A stretch of DNA of 64,000 nucleotides from Streptomyces noursei ATCC 11455 (GCF_001704275.1 NZ_CP011533.1:5890001-5954000), one strand, 5' to 3'. Positions 1 to 8,840 are shown, counted from the stretch's first letter. Notes: generated from the letters alone by a model not told the origin. Numbers and translations are program-made.

Positions 1-1
1 C

Positions 2-946
2 TTCCTCTCCGGCGAGGTGATCCGCCGCCGGCTGCGGTCGGTCGGCATCGCCGCCCGGCTCGGCCACTGGCTCGCCGAGCCGCGGAACGCCGACCGGGTC
101 ACCGCCGAGCTGTCCACCGCGCTGCGCGGCGCGCTGACCGTGCTGCGCGACTCCGACGTCCAGGCGGTGGTCGGCGAGGCCATCACCCGGCGCGCCGACG
201 CCCAGGAGATCGCGCCCGGCATCGGCTCCCTGCTGGAGAAGATCGTCGCCGAGGGCGGCCACACCCGGGTGGTCGACCTGGTCTGCGCCCGCGCCCACGA
301 CTGGCTGGTCGACCACGGGGATTCGGTGGTCGCCGCGGTCTCCGGCGGCGCCCCCGGATGGACCCCCCGGTTCGTCGACCGCAAGGTGGGCGACCGGGTC
401 TACAAGGAGCTCCTCCGCTTCGTCACCGAGATGCGGGACATGCCCGAGCACCCGGCGCGCGGCGCGGTGGACCGCTTCCTGACCGACTTCGCCGCCGACC
501 TGCGGTCCGACCCGGGCACCCGGGAGAAGGTCGAACGGCTCAAGTCCGAGGTGCTGGGCCGCGGCGAGGTGCAGGACCTGATCGCCTCCGCCTGGGGCGC
601 GGTCCGCGCGATGATCGTGGCCGCCGCCGAGGACGAGCGCAGCGAACTGCGGCTGCGGGTGCGCGCGGCGCTGCTGTCCCTGGGCGGCCGGCTGGCCGCC
701 GACGGGCGGCTGCGCGACAAGGTCGACGGCTGGCTGGAGGGCGCCGCCGTCTACGTGGTGACGACGTACCGGAGCGAGATCACCGCCCTGATCACCGAAA
801 CCGTCGCGAGCTGGGACGCCGAGCACACCTCCCGGAAGATCGAGGCGCACATCGGCCGCGACCTGCAGTTCATCCGCATCAACGGCACGGTCGTGGGCGC
901 CCTCGCGGGGCTGTGCATCTACAGCGTCTCTCAGGTGTTCGGGTAG
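2..946 (+). CDS. DUF445 family protein (5' end outside window)
   Basis: The frame is open to the first base of the window (F-L-S-G-E then V-I-R-R-R), so the true start lies upstream and about 315 C-terminal residues are visible. The long amphipathic helical repeats with many Arg/Glu and a single hydrophobic segment at the extreme C-terminus (IRINGTVVGALAGLCIYSV) are typical of the DUF445 (YjiN-like) family. Members are membrane-anchored proteins with no established reaction. A GTG lies at position 17, but upstream in-frame codons argue against it being the start. Confidence 0.8.
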   Translation, partial: FLSGEVIRRRLRSVGIAARLGHWLAEPRNADRVTAELSTALRGALTVLRDSDVQAVVGEAITRRADAQEIAPGIGSLLEKIVAEGGHTRVVDLVCARAHDWLVDHGDSVVAAVSGGAPGWTPRFVDRKVGDRVYKELLRFVTEMRDMPEHPARGAVDRFLTDFAADLRSDPGTREKVERLKSEVLGRGEVQDLIASAWGAVRAMIVAAAEDERSELRLRVRAALLSLGGRLAADGRLRDKVDGWLEGAAVYVVTTYRSEITALITETVASWDAEHTSRKIEAHIGRDLQFIRINGTVVGALAGLCIYSVSQVFG

Positions 947-1078
947 GTCCGCCCCTCCCGTCGCGGGGCGGGAGACGGGTGCGTGGTCGTCGGTCGGTCG
1001 TCGGTCGGTGGTGGGGCTCGGGCGGGGGCCGCCCCGGTGCCTACCCCACCCCGACGACAGGGCCTAGGCTCTTCCCAC

Positions 1079-1336
1079 GTGCGAAACCAGTCCCCCGGCG
1101 GCCCGCCCCCGGGATCCCGAAAGCGCCCCGCGCTGCTCTGGCTGCTGCTGCCGTATGTGCTGTTCCTGGTGGTGCTGCCGCTCGTCAACCGGGTCACCCC
1201 GACCGTCCTCGGCCTGCCGTTCCTCTTCTTCTGGATGTTGCTCGCCACGCTGCTGACCCCGGTGTCGGTGTGGCTGGCACGCCGCGGCGACCACAAGCGG
1301 GGCCGGGACGACGGGCTGACCGGGGGGCGCGCGTGA
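1079..1336 (+). CDS. DUF3311 family small membrane protein
   Basis: An 85-residue protein with two hydrophobic helices (LLWLLLPYVLFLVVLPLVN and LPFLFFWMLLATLLTPVSV), the shape of DUF3311 proteins, which are usually encoded directly before sodium:solute symporters. The GTG start is preferred because a -10-like TAGGCT (1065-1070) lies about 9 bases upstream with no Shine-Dalgarno sequence, suggesting a leaderless transcript. An upstream in-frame start (983) would add a low-complexity tail. The stop overlaps the next start by 4 bases (GTGA), so the two are translationally coupled. It is probably an accessory subunit of the transporter; that role is inferred from context. Confidence 0.8.
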   Translation: MRNQSPGGPPPGSRKRPALLWLLLPYVLFLVVLPLVNRVTPTVLGLPFLFFWMLLATLLTPVSVWLARRGDHKRGRDDGLTGGRA

Positions 1337-2841
1337 ACGCCACCGTCGCCACCGCGATCTTCGCCGCGTTCATGGTGCTGACCGTCGTCCTGGGACTGCT
1401 CGCGGTCCGCGGCCGGGGATCCGGCGGCGGCCTCACCGAGTGGTCGGTGGGCGGCCGCAGCCTGGGCACCGTCTTCATCTGGGTGCTGATGGCCGGCGAG
1501 AGCTACACCAGCTTCAGCTACCTCGGCGCGGCCGGCTGGGGCTACAACTTCGGCGCCCCCGTGCTCTACGTCCTGGCCTACATGTCCTGCGGCTACGCCA
1601 TCGGTTACGTCGTCGGCCCGATGCTGTGGGCCTACGCCCGCCGGCACGGCCTGGTCGGCATCACCGACATCGTCGCCCACCGCTACCGCCGGCCGTGGCT
1701 CGGCGCCGCCGTCGCCGTCCTCGCCACCGTCTGCCTGCTGCCCTACATCCAGCTCCAGATCACCGGCATGGGCGTGGTCGTCTCGACCATCTCCTACGGC
1801 ACGATCAGCCTCGACTGGGCCTATTTCATCGGCTTCGCGGTCACCACCGGCTTCGTGGTCGTCAGCGGACTGCGCGGCAGCGCCTGGGTGTCGGTCCTCA
1901 AGGACGTGCTGGTCATCGCCACGCTCGGGTTTCTCGCCGTTTACGTCCCGCTGCACTACTTCGGCGGCTACGGCCCGTTCCTGGACCGGATCGTCGCCGA
2001 GAAGCCGCAGTGGCTGACCTTCCCCGGCCACGCCTCCGGCGGCCTGGGCCAGTCGTGGTTCATCACCACCACCCTGATCAACTCCCTGACCGTGGTGATC
2101 TTCCCGACGACCGTGGCCGGCTACCTGGGCGCCCGCAACGCCGACGTGCTCCGCCGCAACGCCATGTACCTGCCCTTCTACAACGTCCTGCTGTTCGTGC
2201 CGATGCTGCTGGGACTGGCGGCGCTGTTCGTCGTCCCGGGGCTGACCGGCGCCGGGTCCAACCTGGCGCTGTTCAAACTGGTCGTGGACTCCCTGCCGGC
2301 CTGGGCGGTGGGGGTGATCGGGGTGGCCGCGGCGCTCTCCTCGATCGTGCCGATGGCGGTGTTCATGCTGGTCATCGGCACGATGTGGGGGCGCAGCGTA
2401 CTGGGCGCGGTGCCCCGGCTGGCGTCCCGTCAGAAGCTCTGGTCGCAGGTGGTCGTGGTGGTCGCCGGGGCGCTCGCGCTGGTGCTCACCTACACCGCGC
2501 CCAACACCCTCGTCCGGCTCTCCCTGATCTCGTACGAGGGCATGGCGCAGCTGGTGCCGATGCTGCTGTTGGGGCTGGTGTGGCGGCGGTTGACGATGTA
2601 TGCGGCGGTGAGCGGCCTGGTGGCGGGCTTCGCCCTGGTGTGCGTCCTGGTCTTCGGCGGCCACGACCCGGTGTGGGGGGTGAACGCCGGGATCGTCGGG
2701 CTCGCGGTGAACGTGGTGGTGGCCCTGGCGGTGACCTGGCTCGGCCCGCGGGAGCGCGGCGACGACCGGCCGGACACCGAAGTCCTGGCGCTGGAGGACG
2801 AGTTCCCCCGGGCCGGGGCCGCCGCGTCCGGCAGCGGCTGA
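1333..2841 (+). CDS. Sodium:solute symporter family permease
   Basis: A 502-residue protein with about 13 hydrophobic helices, the length of the SSS (TC 2.A.21) family. The N-terminal WSVGGRSLG and AGESYTSFSYLGAAGWGY motifs and the later ALSSIVPMAVFMLVIGTMWGR segment are characteristic. A DUF3311 plus SSS pair is the arrangement seen for MctP-like monocarboxylate/amino-acid permeases, so a carboxylate substrate is plausible but not shown. The GTG start at 1333 overlaps the stop of the DUF3311 gene. The acidic C-terminal tail (about 40 residues) is cytoplasmic-looking. Confidence 0.88.
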   Translation: MNATVATAIFAAFMVLTVVLGLLAVRGRGSGGGLTEWSVGGRSLGTVFIWVLMAGESYTSFSYLGAAGWGYNFGAPVLYVLAYMSCGYAIGYVVGPMLWAYARRHGLVGITDIVAHRYRRPWLGAAVAVLATVCLLPYIQLQITGMGVVVSTISYGTISLDWAYFIGFAVTTGFVVVSGLRGSAWVSVLKDVLVIATLGFLAVYVPLHYFGGYGPFLDRIVAEKPQWLTFPGHASGGLGQSWFITTTLINSLTVVIFPTTVAGYLGARNADVLRRNAMYLPFYNVLLFVPMLLGLAALFVVPGLTGAGSNLALFKLVVDSLPAWAVGVIGVAAALSSIVPMAVFMLVIGTMWGRSVLGAVPRLASRQKLWSQVVVVVAGALALVLTYTAPNTLVRLSLISYEGMAQLVPMLLLGLVWRRLTMYAAVSGLVAGFALVCVLVFGGHDPVWGVNAGIVGLAVNVVVALAVTWLGPRERGDDRPDTEVLALEDEFPRAGAAASGSG

Positions 2842-3095
2842 GGGCGGCCCCGGAGGCGGGGGCGCGTCGCGGGCCGGTCGTCGTGGCAGTACGCCGCGGC
2901 GGCCGGCCCCGTGTGCGGCCACCGACCGCTGGTGCGCCCCCGGTTGCCGACGGCGTACCGTTCACCGGCGGGGGTGAATTCTCGAACTGACTGTCGCAGC
3001 GGCTCGGGGGTGCGGTTACCCTGGGACGGACGGTCGGACCGACGACCGAGAGCACCGAGAACGACGCGCGGGGGAGCGCGGGAGGGGGACGCCGG

Positions 3096-3404
3096 ATGTA
3101 CCGCATCGTCGAAGCCTGGCGGCTCTACACCAGCGCACTGTTCTTCCTGCTCGCCGAGCTCCTGCTCGAACAGAGCGGTCTGACGACGTCGCTGGCCGCC
3201 GCCGCGACCACCTCGGCGGTGCTGCTGCTGTTGTGCAGCGCCCTCGCCCTGGCCGCCGTCGCCCGCCCGGTCCCACCGGGCCGGATACGCACCGCCATCC
3301 GCGACCGCGAGCGCCGTACGGCCTTCCTGCCACAGCGCGACCCCGACGCCGCCGGCCGTCCGCGCCCGCGAGCACCCGGCCGCGCCCTCCCGGCGGCCGC
3401 GTAG
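3096..3404 (+). CDS. DUF6412 family membrane protein
   Basis: A 102-residue protein with a purine-rich ribosome-binding site (GGGAGGGGGA, about 3080-3089). It has two closely spaced hydrophobic stretches (ALFFLLAELLLEQ and AVLLLLCSALALAAVA) and a basic, Pro/Arg-rich tail. This matches the short Streptomyces proteins classed as DUF6412, commonly found just before a YidC-like insertase, as here (200 bp gap). No function is known; the pairing suggests a role with membrane insertion. Confidence 0.7.
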   Translation: MYRIVEAWRLYTSALFFLLAELLLEQSGLTTSLAAAATTSAVLLLLCSALALAAVARPVPPGRIRTAIRDRERRTAFLPQRDPDAAGRPRPRAPGRALPAAA

Positions 3405-3603
3405 CCGCTCCGGCGCACTCCTCTCGACGTCCGACCGTCCTGTGGCATCTGCCCGGGACGACCGTGAACGTGACCCGAGCCGATCAGCTGTGACCTGATG
3501 CGGCTCGACCCGATCTGCCTTGCCGCTGCGCCGGTGCGTGCCCGCGCGGCTCGTCACGCCGTCTCTCCATTCCGGCACGACGAGACCCGTGGAGGGCTCA
3601 CCC

Positions 3604-4626
3604 ATGTCCGTTTTCGACATCCTCGGTGCGGCACTGGCGCGCGGTGCCCATGTCATCGAACCGCTCTTCGGCACCGCGGCCACCGCCGCCGCCATCGTCC
3701 TGTTCACGCTCGGCGTCCGCGCCGCGCTGCACCCGCTCGCCCGCGCCGCGGCCCGCGGCGAGAAGGCCCGCTCCGCCCTCGCCCCGCAGATCGCCGCCCT
3801 CCAGCGCAAGTACGGCAACGACCGGGAGCGGCTCCAGCAGGCGATCAGCGACCTCTACGCCAGGACGGGATCCTCGCCGCTGGCCGGCTGCCTGCCGAGC
3901 CTGCTCCAGCTCCCGGTCTTCTTCGTGACGTACCACCTGTTCACCAGCGGGAACGACGCCCTGCTGAGCCACACACTGCTGGGCGCACCGCTCGGCGGGA
4001 CGTGGCGGCAGGCCCTCGCCGACGGCGGCGTGACCGGACCTCAGGGGCTGGTCTACCTCGCGCTGTTCGTCCTGATCGCGGCGGTCGCCACCTGGAACTA
4101 CCGGCGCGCCCGGGCGGCGGCGGCCGCGGCCCCGGCGCCCGCCGCGGGCACCGCGACCCCGGGCCTGGGCGCCCTGGGCAGGCTGATGCCGCTGCTGTCC
4201 TTCGGCACGCTGCTCACCGTGGCCGTGGTGCCGCTGGCGGCCGGCCTCTACATGGTGACGACCACGACCTGGACGGCCTGCGAGCGGGCCCTGCTGCACC
4301 GCGACCGCAAGCCGGCGGCCGACCGCGAGGCGGCCGGGGAAGGGAAGCAGGCGGGGGACCGTGAGGCGGAGCAGGGCCGTGGGCCGGTAGTGGAGGGGGA
4401 GCGCACCCCCGCGGGCGGTCCGGCGGCGTCGGTGGACGGCGTACCGCAGCCCCCGGCCCAGCGGCCGGTGCGGCGGGGCGGGCCCAGGACCCGGGCCGCG
4501 CGGCAGAAGGCGGCGCGGGCCAGGGCCAACACCGCGGCGCGGGCGGGCACATCGGGCCGGCGGACCGACGCCGAGCGCCGTCCGGCCGACGCCGACACCG
4601 GCCCGATCGTTACTACCCCTCAGTAA
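3604..4626 (+). CDS. YidC/Oxa1-family membrane protein insertase
   Basis: A 340-residue protein with the Oxa1 core: helix 1 (AAIVLFTLGVRAALHPLARAAAR), the charged hairpin (QRKYGNDRERLQQAISDLYAR), the amphipathic SPLAGCLPSLLQLPVFFVTY motif, and three further helices. It lacks the large periplasmic P1 domain of Gram-negative YidC, as expected for actinobacteria. The C-terminal 110 residues are basic and Pro/Ala-rich, resembling the ribosome-contacting tail of Oxa1. It differs from the rnpA-linked housekeeping YidC and is probably a secondary paralogue. ATG 3604 was chosen because homology begins immediately after it. Confidence 0.88.
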   Translation: MSVFDILGAALARGAHVIEPLFGTAATAAAIVLFTLGVRAALHPLARAAARGEKARSALAPQIAALQRKYGNDRERLQQAISDLYARTGSSPLAGCLPSLLQLPVFFVTYHLFTSGNDALLSHTLLGAPLGGTWRQALADGGVTGPQGLVYLALFVLIAAVATWNYRRARAAAAAAPAPAAGTATPGLGALGRLMPLLSFGTLLTVAVVPLAAGLYMVTTTTWTACERALLHRDRKPAADREAAGEGKQAGDREAEQGRGPVVEGERTPAGGPAASVDGVPQPPAQRPVRRGGPRTRAARQKAARARANTAARAGTSGRRTDAERRPADADTGPIVTTPQ

Positions 4627-4639
4627 CGGTCCAGTCCGT

Positions 4640-4669
4640 GAACGGGGTCTTGCGGAGTGGACCCCGTTC
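4640..4669. terminator. Hairpin after yidC-like gene
   Basis: Perfect 10-bp arms (4640-4649 and 4660-4669) around a 10-base loop, 13 bases after the insertase stop. No T-run follows, as is usual for Streptomyces terminators. Confidence 0.65.
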
Positions 4670-4764
4670 TTGGAGGATCAGCCAAATCGCTCGATGGCCG
4701 TCCCCCATCGGCCGGCCGGGGAGGACCCTCCCGGGCCGACCCTTCGACCACGGGAGTTGTGACG

Positions 4765-5622
4765 ATGAAGCTGCTGCGTGTCGGACCGGTGGGGGCGGAA
4801 CGCCCGGCGCTGCTCGACGAGGCCGGCCTGCTGCGCGACCTGTCGGACCTGGTCACGGACATCGACGGCGCGCTGCTCGCGGACGACGCCGCGCTGGCCG
4901 CCGTCCGGGCCGCCGTGACCGCCGGCGACCTGCCCGTACGGGACACCGCCGGTTTGCGGATCGGCCCGCCGGTCGCCCGGATCGGCAAGGTCGTGTGCAT
5001 CGGGCTGAACTACCACGACCACGCGCGGGAGACCGGGGCCGCCACCCCCGAGGAACCGATCGTCTTCATGAAGGCGCCGGACACCGTCGTCGGCCCCGAC
5101 GACACGGTCCTCATCCCGCGCGGCAGCGTGAAGACCGACTGGGAGGTGGAGCTGGCCGTCGTCATCGGCCGGACCGCCCGCTACCTGGAGGACGACGAGC
5201 AGGCGCTGGCGGCCGTGGCCGGCTACGCGGTGGCGCACGACGTGTCCGAGCGGGCCTTCCAGATCGAGCGCGGCGGCCAGTGGGACAAGGGCAAGAACTG
5301 CGAGACGTTCAACCCGCTGGGCCCGTGGCTGGTGACCGCCGACGAGATACCGGACCCGCAGGCGCTGGGCATCCGGCTGTGGGTCAACGGGGAACTGAAG
5401 CAGGACGGCACCACCGCCGAGCAGATCTTCCCGGTGGCCGAAGTGGTCCGCTACGTCAGCCAGTTCATGACCCTCTACCCGGGCGACGTGATCAACACCG
5501 GTACCCCGGCGGGGGTGGCGATGGGGCAGCCCGAGCCCAAGCCGTACCTGCGGGTGGGCGATGTGGTGGAGCTGGAGATCGACGGGTTGGGGCGTCAACG
5601 GCAGGCGTTGCGGTTGGCCTGA
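4765..5622 (+). CDS. Fumarylacetoacetate hydrolase family protein
   Basis: A 285-residue soluble enzyme of the FAH superfamily. An N-terminal mini-domain (1-70) precedes the catalytic core with CIGLNYHDHARETG, the metal-binding WEVELAVVIG (two Glu ligands), VAHDVSERAFQ (Asp ligand), GKNCETFNPLGPWLV, and the C-terminal GDVINTGTPAGV. Family members hydrolyse or decarboxylate 2,4-diketo or acylpyruvate substrates (2,4-diketo-3-deoxy sugar acids, homoprotocatechuate intermediates). The substrate cannot be read from sequence. ATG 4765 follows GGGAG (4752-4756); GTG 4759 is an alternative. It stands alone and faces a convergent sugar-type operon across a long palindrome. Confidence 0.88.
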   Translation: MKLLRVGPVGAERPALLDEAGLLRDLSDLVTDIDGALLADDAALAAVRAAVTAGDLPVRDTAGLRIGPPVARIGKVVCIGLNYHDHARETGAATPEEPIVFMKAPDTVVGPDDTVLIPRGSVKTDWEVELAVVIGRTARYLEDDEQALAAVAGYAVAHDVSERAFQIERGGQWDKGKNCETFNPLGPWLVTADEIPDPQALGIRLWVNGELKQDGTTAEQIFPVAEVVRYVSQFMTLYPGDVINTGTPAGVAMGQPEPKPYLRVGDVVELEIDGLGRQRQALRLA

Positions 5623-5720
5623 TCCGCCCGTTCGCTGCGCTTGGCCGGCTTCCCGCGTTGTCGGCTGTCCCGCCGTGGGGGTTCGTCTTGTGCGCCTGCG
5701 GCGCGGTGGTCGATGGGTGC

Positions 5721-5801
5721 GGTGACGGGCCTGCGGGGCAGGGGGTGTCCGGACTGCTGCGCTTCACGTCCGGACACCCCCTGCCCCTCCGGCCCGTCAC
5801 C
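5721..5801. repeat. 33-bp-arm palindrome between convergent genes
   Basis: Two 33-bp arms (5721-5753 and 5769-5801) are complementary at 30 of 33 positions, with a 15-base loop. The three mismatches are clustered (TGC against GGA). It lies between convergent genes and must act as a bidirectional terminator if transcribed. Its length and sequence richness exceed the 10-18 bp terminator stems elsewhere in the window, suggesting a dispersed palindromic repeat. See findings. Confidence 0.85.
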
Positions 5802-5860
5802 TCCCGTTGCGGGGTGGGAAGCGGGCCGGTGGGGCTGGCGTGAGTGGGTCGGTGCGGGTG

Positions 5861-6349
5861 TCAGCTCGTTGTCAGGTGGCGCTCCAGGGCCTCGACCACC
5901 AGGGCATGGTCGTCGGCCTGGGGCAGGCCGGACACCGCGACCACGCCGATCACTCCCGTCCCGCGCAGGCGGATCGGGAAGGCCCCGCCGTGTGCGGCGT
6001 AGCGGTCGGGGTCGAGGCGCGAGGAGTCCTCGAAGGTGCGGCCCTTGGCGCGGAAGCGGGCGCCGACCAGGTAGGAGGACTCCCCGTACCGTTCGACGAC
6101 GGCGGACTTGCGGTCGATCCAGGCGTCGTTGTCGGCGGAGGTGCCCGGGAGCGCGCAGTGGAAGAGCCGTTGGGCGCCGCGCCGGATCCCGATCGTCACC
6201 GCGGCGCCGCGCTCCCGGGCCAGTCCGACCAGCAGGGAGCCCAGTTCCCACGCCTCGTCGTTGCCGAAGGTGTCCAGGACCAGCCGTTCCTCCTGGGCGG
6301 CCAGTTCGCGGACCTCGTCGGGCCCGTGGGCGGTGCCGGGGGCCGTCAT
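5861..6349 (-). CDS. Heme-degrading domain / UPF0303 family protein
   Basis: A 162-residue protein of the UPF0303 family, with the GlcG/HbpS-like fold. Diagnostic motifs are RRGAQRLFHCALPGTSADND, a central W-I-DRKSAVVERYGESSYLVG, and the C-terminal GGAFPIRLRGTGVIGVVAVSGLPQADDHALV. Related proteins bind heme or small ligands; the name heme-degrading is inherited from distant homologues and is not proof of activity. Its ATG overlaps the stop of the upstream oxidoreductase gene by 4 bases (ATGA), so the two are cotranslated. Confidence 0.85.
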   Translation of the reverse strand: MTAPGTAHGPDEVRELAAQEERLVLDTFGNDEAWELGSLLVGLARERGAAVTIGIRRGAQRLFHCALPGTSADNDAWIDRKSAVVERYGESSYLVGARFRAKGRTFEDSSRLDPDRYAAHGGAFPIRLRGTGVIGVVAVSGLPQADDHALVVEALERHLTTS

Positions 6350-7455
6350 GAACCGGCTCCGATCCGGACCGTGACGCCCTGTGCGGCGGAGCGTTTGGCG
6401 GCTTCCAGGACGCGTAGCGCCGCCGCGGCCTCGGTGGCGGTCACCGGCGGCGCGCCGCCCTCGCGCAGGGCCCGCGCGATCGCCGCGTAGTAGGCCGGGT
6501 AGGCGCCGGGCAGGGTCGGGACGGGCTGTCCGCCGCCGGTCACCGGCGATTCTCCGGCGCCGAGCCGGCCCCAGTCGGACTCGGGTTCCACGCCCCAGGC
6601 GGCGCCCTCGGTGTCCGGGCGCCGGCCGGCCCGCAGGGCGGCCTCCTGCGGGTCCAGGCCGTACTTCACATAGCCCGCGCGACTGCCCAACACCCTAAAG
6701 CGCGGCCCGAGTTGGGCGGTGGTGGCGCTCACCCACAGGTGGGAGCGGACGCCGCCGGCGTGGGTGACGGCGAGGAAGGTGTCGTCGTCGGCCTCGGCGC
6801 CCGGGCGGCGGATGTCGGCCTCGGCGTAGACCGAGACCGCGGGGCCGAAGAGGGTCAGGGCCTGGTCGACGAGGTGGCTGCCGAGGTCGTAGAGGAGTCC
6901 GCCCAGCTCCGCCGGGTCGCCGGACTCGCGCCAGCCGCCCTTGGGCCGGGGCCGCCAGCGCTCGAAGCGGGACTCGAAGCGCTGGACCTCGCCCAGCGCG
7001 TCGTCCGCGAGCAGCTTGCGCACGGTGCGGAAGTCGTTGTCCCAGCGGCGGTTCTGGAAGACCGAGAGCAGCAGCCCGCGGCGGTCGGCGAGCGCGGCGA
7101 GTCGCTCGGCCTCGGCGGCGGTGGCGGCCAGCGGCTTGTCGACGACGACCGCGGCGCCGGCCTCCAGGGCGGCGGTGGCGAGCGGGACGTGCGTCTTGTT
7201 CGGCGACGCCAGCACGATCAGGTCGAGGTCGCCGGCGGCGGCCCGGTCCAGCACCTCCTCGGCGGTGGCCACCGCGCGGACCTGCGGGTGTTCGGCGCGG
7301 GCCTGCGCCTGCCGGTCGGGGCTGCGGGTCGAGACGGTGTCGAGCACCAGCCCGTCGGTGGCGGCGATCAGCGGGGCGTGGAAGACCGAGCCCGCCAGGC
7401 CGTAGCCGATCAGGCCGACGCGGTGGGGGGCGGTGCGTGCTTCGGGGTCGCTCAT
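6346..7455 (-). CDS. Gfo/Idh/MocA family oxidoreductase
   Basis: A 369-residue NAD(P)-dependent sugar or polyol dehydrogenase. The Rossmann motif GLIGYGLAGSVFHAPLI is followed by the family signature VVDKPLA (EKP-like Lys at the cofactor/substrate site), FQNRRWDNDF, and GGLLYDLGSHLVDQAL, which supplies the catalytic Asp/His pair. The start at ATG 7455 is preceded closely by GGAGG; the frame runs on to 7491 but that segment lies inside the operator. It is divergent from a ROK repressor over a shared palindrome, so sugar-responsive control is likely. Confidence 0.9.
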   Translation of the reverse strand: MSDPEARTAPHRVGLIGYGLAGSVFHAPLIAATDGLVLDTVSTRSPDRQAQARAEHPQVRAVATAEEVLDRAAAGDLDLIVLASPNKTHVPLATAALEAGAAVVVDKPLAATAAEAERLAALADRRGLLLSVFQNRRWDNDFRTVRKLLADDALGEVQRFESRFERWRPRPKGGWRESGDPAELGGLLYDLGSHLVDQALTLFGPAVSVYAEADIRRPGAEADDDTFLAVTHAGGVRSHLWVSATTAQLGPRFRVLGSRAGYVKYGLDPQEAALRAGRRPDTEGAAWGVEPESDWGRLGAGESPVTGGGQPVPTLPGAYPAYYAAIARALREGGAPPVTATEAAAALRVLEAAKRSAAQGVTVRIGAGS

Positions 7456-7461
7456 GCCCTC

Positions 7462-7488
7462 CACTTTCGCAACGCTGTTGCCAAAGTG
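7462..7488. promoter_or_regulatory. Palindromic operator between ROK and Gfo/Idh genes
   Basis: A 27-bp dyad: CACTTTCGCAAC, central GCT, GTTGCCAAAGTG. The 12-bp arms have one mismatch. It lies 7 bases before the oxidoreductase start and 23 bases before the ROK start, so a bound dimer would cover both promoters. ROK repressors characteristically bind A/T-flanked palindromes of this size. Confidence 0.8.
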
Positions 7489-7511
7489 CAAGCAGTGCGG
7501 AGAATGGAGGG

Positions 7512-8675
7512 GTGAGCCACGACCACGACCTCGACCGTCCGGACATCGGCGCCCGCCCGGACGGCGCCGCCGCGCCCGGCGCCAACCTCCTCGCCCTGCG
7601 CGGGCACAACGCCGCCCTGCTGCTGGGGCTGCTGCGCGCGGCGGGGGAGGAGGGCGCGAGCCGGCTGGAGCTGGCCGAGCGGACCGGGCTCACCCCGCAG
7701 GCGGTCAGCAAGATCACCGCGCGGCTGCGGGCCGACGGCCTGGTCGCCGAGGCGGGCCGCCGGGCCTCCACGGGCGGCAAGCCCCGCACCGTGCTGCGGC
7801 TGGTCCCCGGCGCCCGGCACGCCGTCGGCGTCCACCTGGACCGCGACGAGATCGTCTGCGTGCTGGCCGACCTCGCCGGCCGGCCGACCGCGGTCCGCCG
7901 CGCGCCGCTGGACTTCGGCGCCGGCGCCGAGGCCGTACTGACCACCACCGCCGGCGAGGTCGCGGCGCTGCGGGAGGCGGCGGGCGGGCCGCCGGTGCTC
8001 GGCGCGGGGGTGGCCTGCCCCGGGCCGCTGGACCACGCCACGGGCGTCCTGCGCCAGGTCACCGGCGCCCCCCAGTGGGACGGCTTCCCCCTGCGGGAGG
8101 CGCTCGCCGCGCGCCTGGGCCTGCCCGTCGTCCTCGACAAGGACACCAACGCGGCGGCCCTCGGCCTCAGCCGGGCGCCGGAGGAGGTCGGCGGCGCCTC
8201 GTTCGCCTACCTCCACCTGGGGACCGGGCTCGGCGCCGGGCTGGTCCTCGGCGGCAGCCTCTACCGCGGACCGCACACCGGCGCCGGCGAGTTCGGCCAC
8301 CAGGTGCTGCAGCTGGACGGGCCGCGGTGCGGCTGCGGGCGGTGCGGCTGCGTCGAGGCGCTGTGCCTGGCGGCGGTGGCCCGCGGCGATCTGCCGGCGG
8401 CGGCCCGGGTGCTGGGCGTGGCCGCGGCCAACCTCGTCGAACTCCTCGACGTCGACCGGGTGCTGCTCGGCGGCCGCACCGTCCTGGCGCACCCGGAGGT
8501 GTTCCGGGACGGCGTGGCCCGGGAGCTGGCCGACCACGCGGCCCTGCGCGGCCGACCGGCGCCCGGGGGCGACCCCGGGGCCGCGCCCGCGGTGCCGGTG
8601 GAACGGGCCCGCGGCGGGGCCCGGACCGTCGCGGACGGCGCCGCGGAGCTGGTGCTGACCGGACTGTTCCGCTAG
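7512..8675 (+). CDS. ROK family transcriptional repressor
   Basis: A 387-residue protein. An N-terminal winged helix (about 25-85: SRLELAERTGLTPQAVSKIT) is followed by a ROK sugar-kinase-like domain with LDKDTNAAALG, LGTGLGAGLVLGG, and the zinc site FGHQ...CGCGRCGCVE (His plus three Cys) that defines the family. Sugar binding normally releases DNA. GTG 7512 follows GGAGG at 7506-7510, a very short spacing, so the start is uncertain by a few codons. It is divergent from the Gfo/Idh operon and probably represses both. The stop codon is shared with the left end of a palindromic element, so the native C-terminus may have been altered by insertion. Confidence 0.88.
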   Translation: MSHDHDLDRPDIGARPDGAAAPGANLLALRGHNAALLLGLLRAAGEEGASRLELAERTGLTPQAVSKITARLRADGLVAEAGRRASTGGKPRTVLRLVPGARHAVGVHLDRDEIVCVLADLAGRPTAVRRAPLDFGAGAEAVLTTTAGEVAALREAAGGPPVLGAGVACPGPLDHATGVLRQVTGAPQWDGFPLREALAARLGLPVVLDKDTNAAALGLSRAPEEVGGASFAYLHLGTGLGAGLVLGGSLYRGPHTGAGEFGHQVLQLDGPRCGCGRCGCVEALCLAAVARGDLPAAARVLGVAAANLVELLDVDRVLLGGRTVLAHPEVFRDGVARELADHAALRGRPAPGGDPGAAPAVPVERARGGARTVADGAAELVLTGLFR

Positions 8676-8840
8676 GGCCTGTCCGATGGGTCATGGCCGG
8701 GTCCGCGGCGTCTGGTACGGCACCTCGCCGCGTTGCCGAAACGCCCCAATAGCTCCGCTATCGAGCCGCTCCGGCGCCTTGCGATGCACCGCACCAGACG
8801 CCACGGCCTTGCCGACCCTGGCCCATCGGACAGGCCCTAG
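8672..8840. mobile_element. 169-bp MITE-like palindromic element
   Basis: Perfect 19-bp terminal inverted repeats (CTAGGGCCTGTCCGATGGG at 8672-8690 and its complement at 8822-8840) enclose imperfectly paired inner arms, including GGCGTCTGGT and ACCAGACGCC, and a central AATAGCTCCGCTATCG hairpin. It encodes nothing. The ends suggest a TA or CTAG target duplication. It looks like a non-autonomous element mobilised in trans by an IS with related ends, and its left end forms the ROK stop codon. Confidence 0.8.

Noticed and set aside
931..2922. A 663-codon leftward frame opposite the symporter
   Set aside because: His/Gln/Arg-rich composition typical of an antisense shadow of a membrane protein gene.
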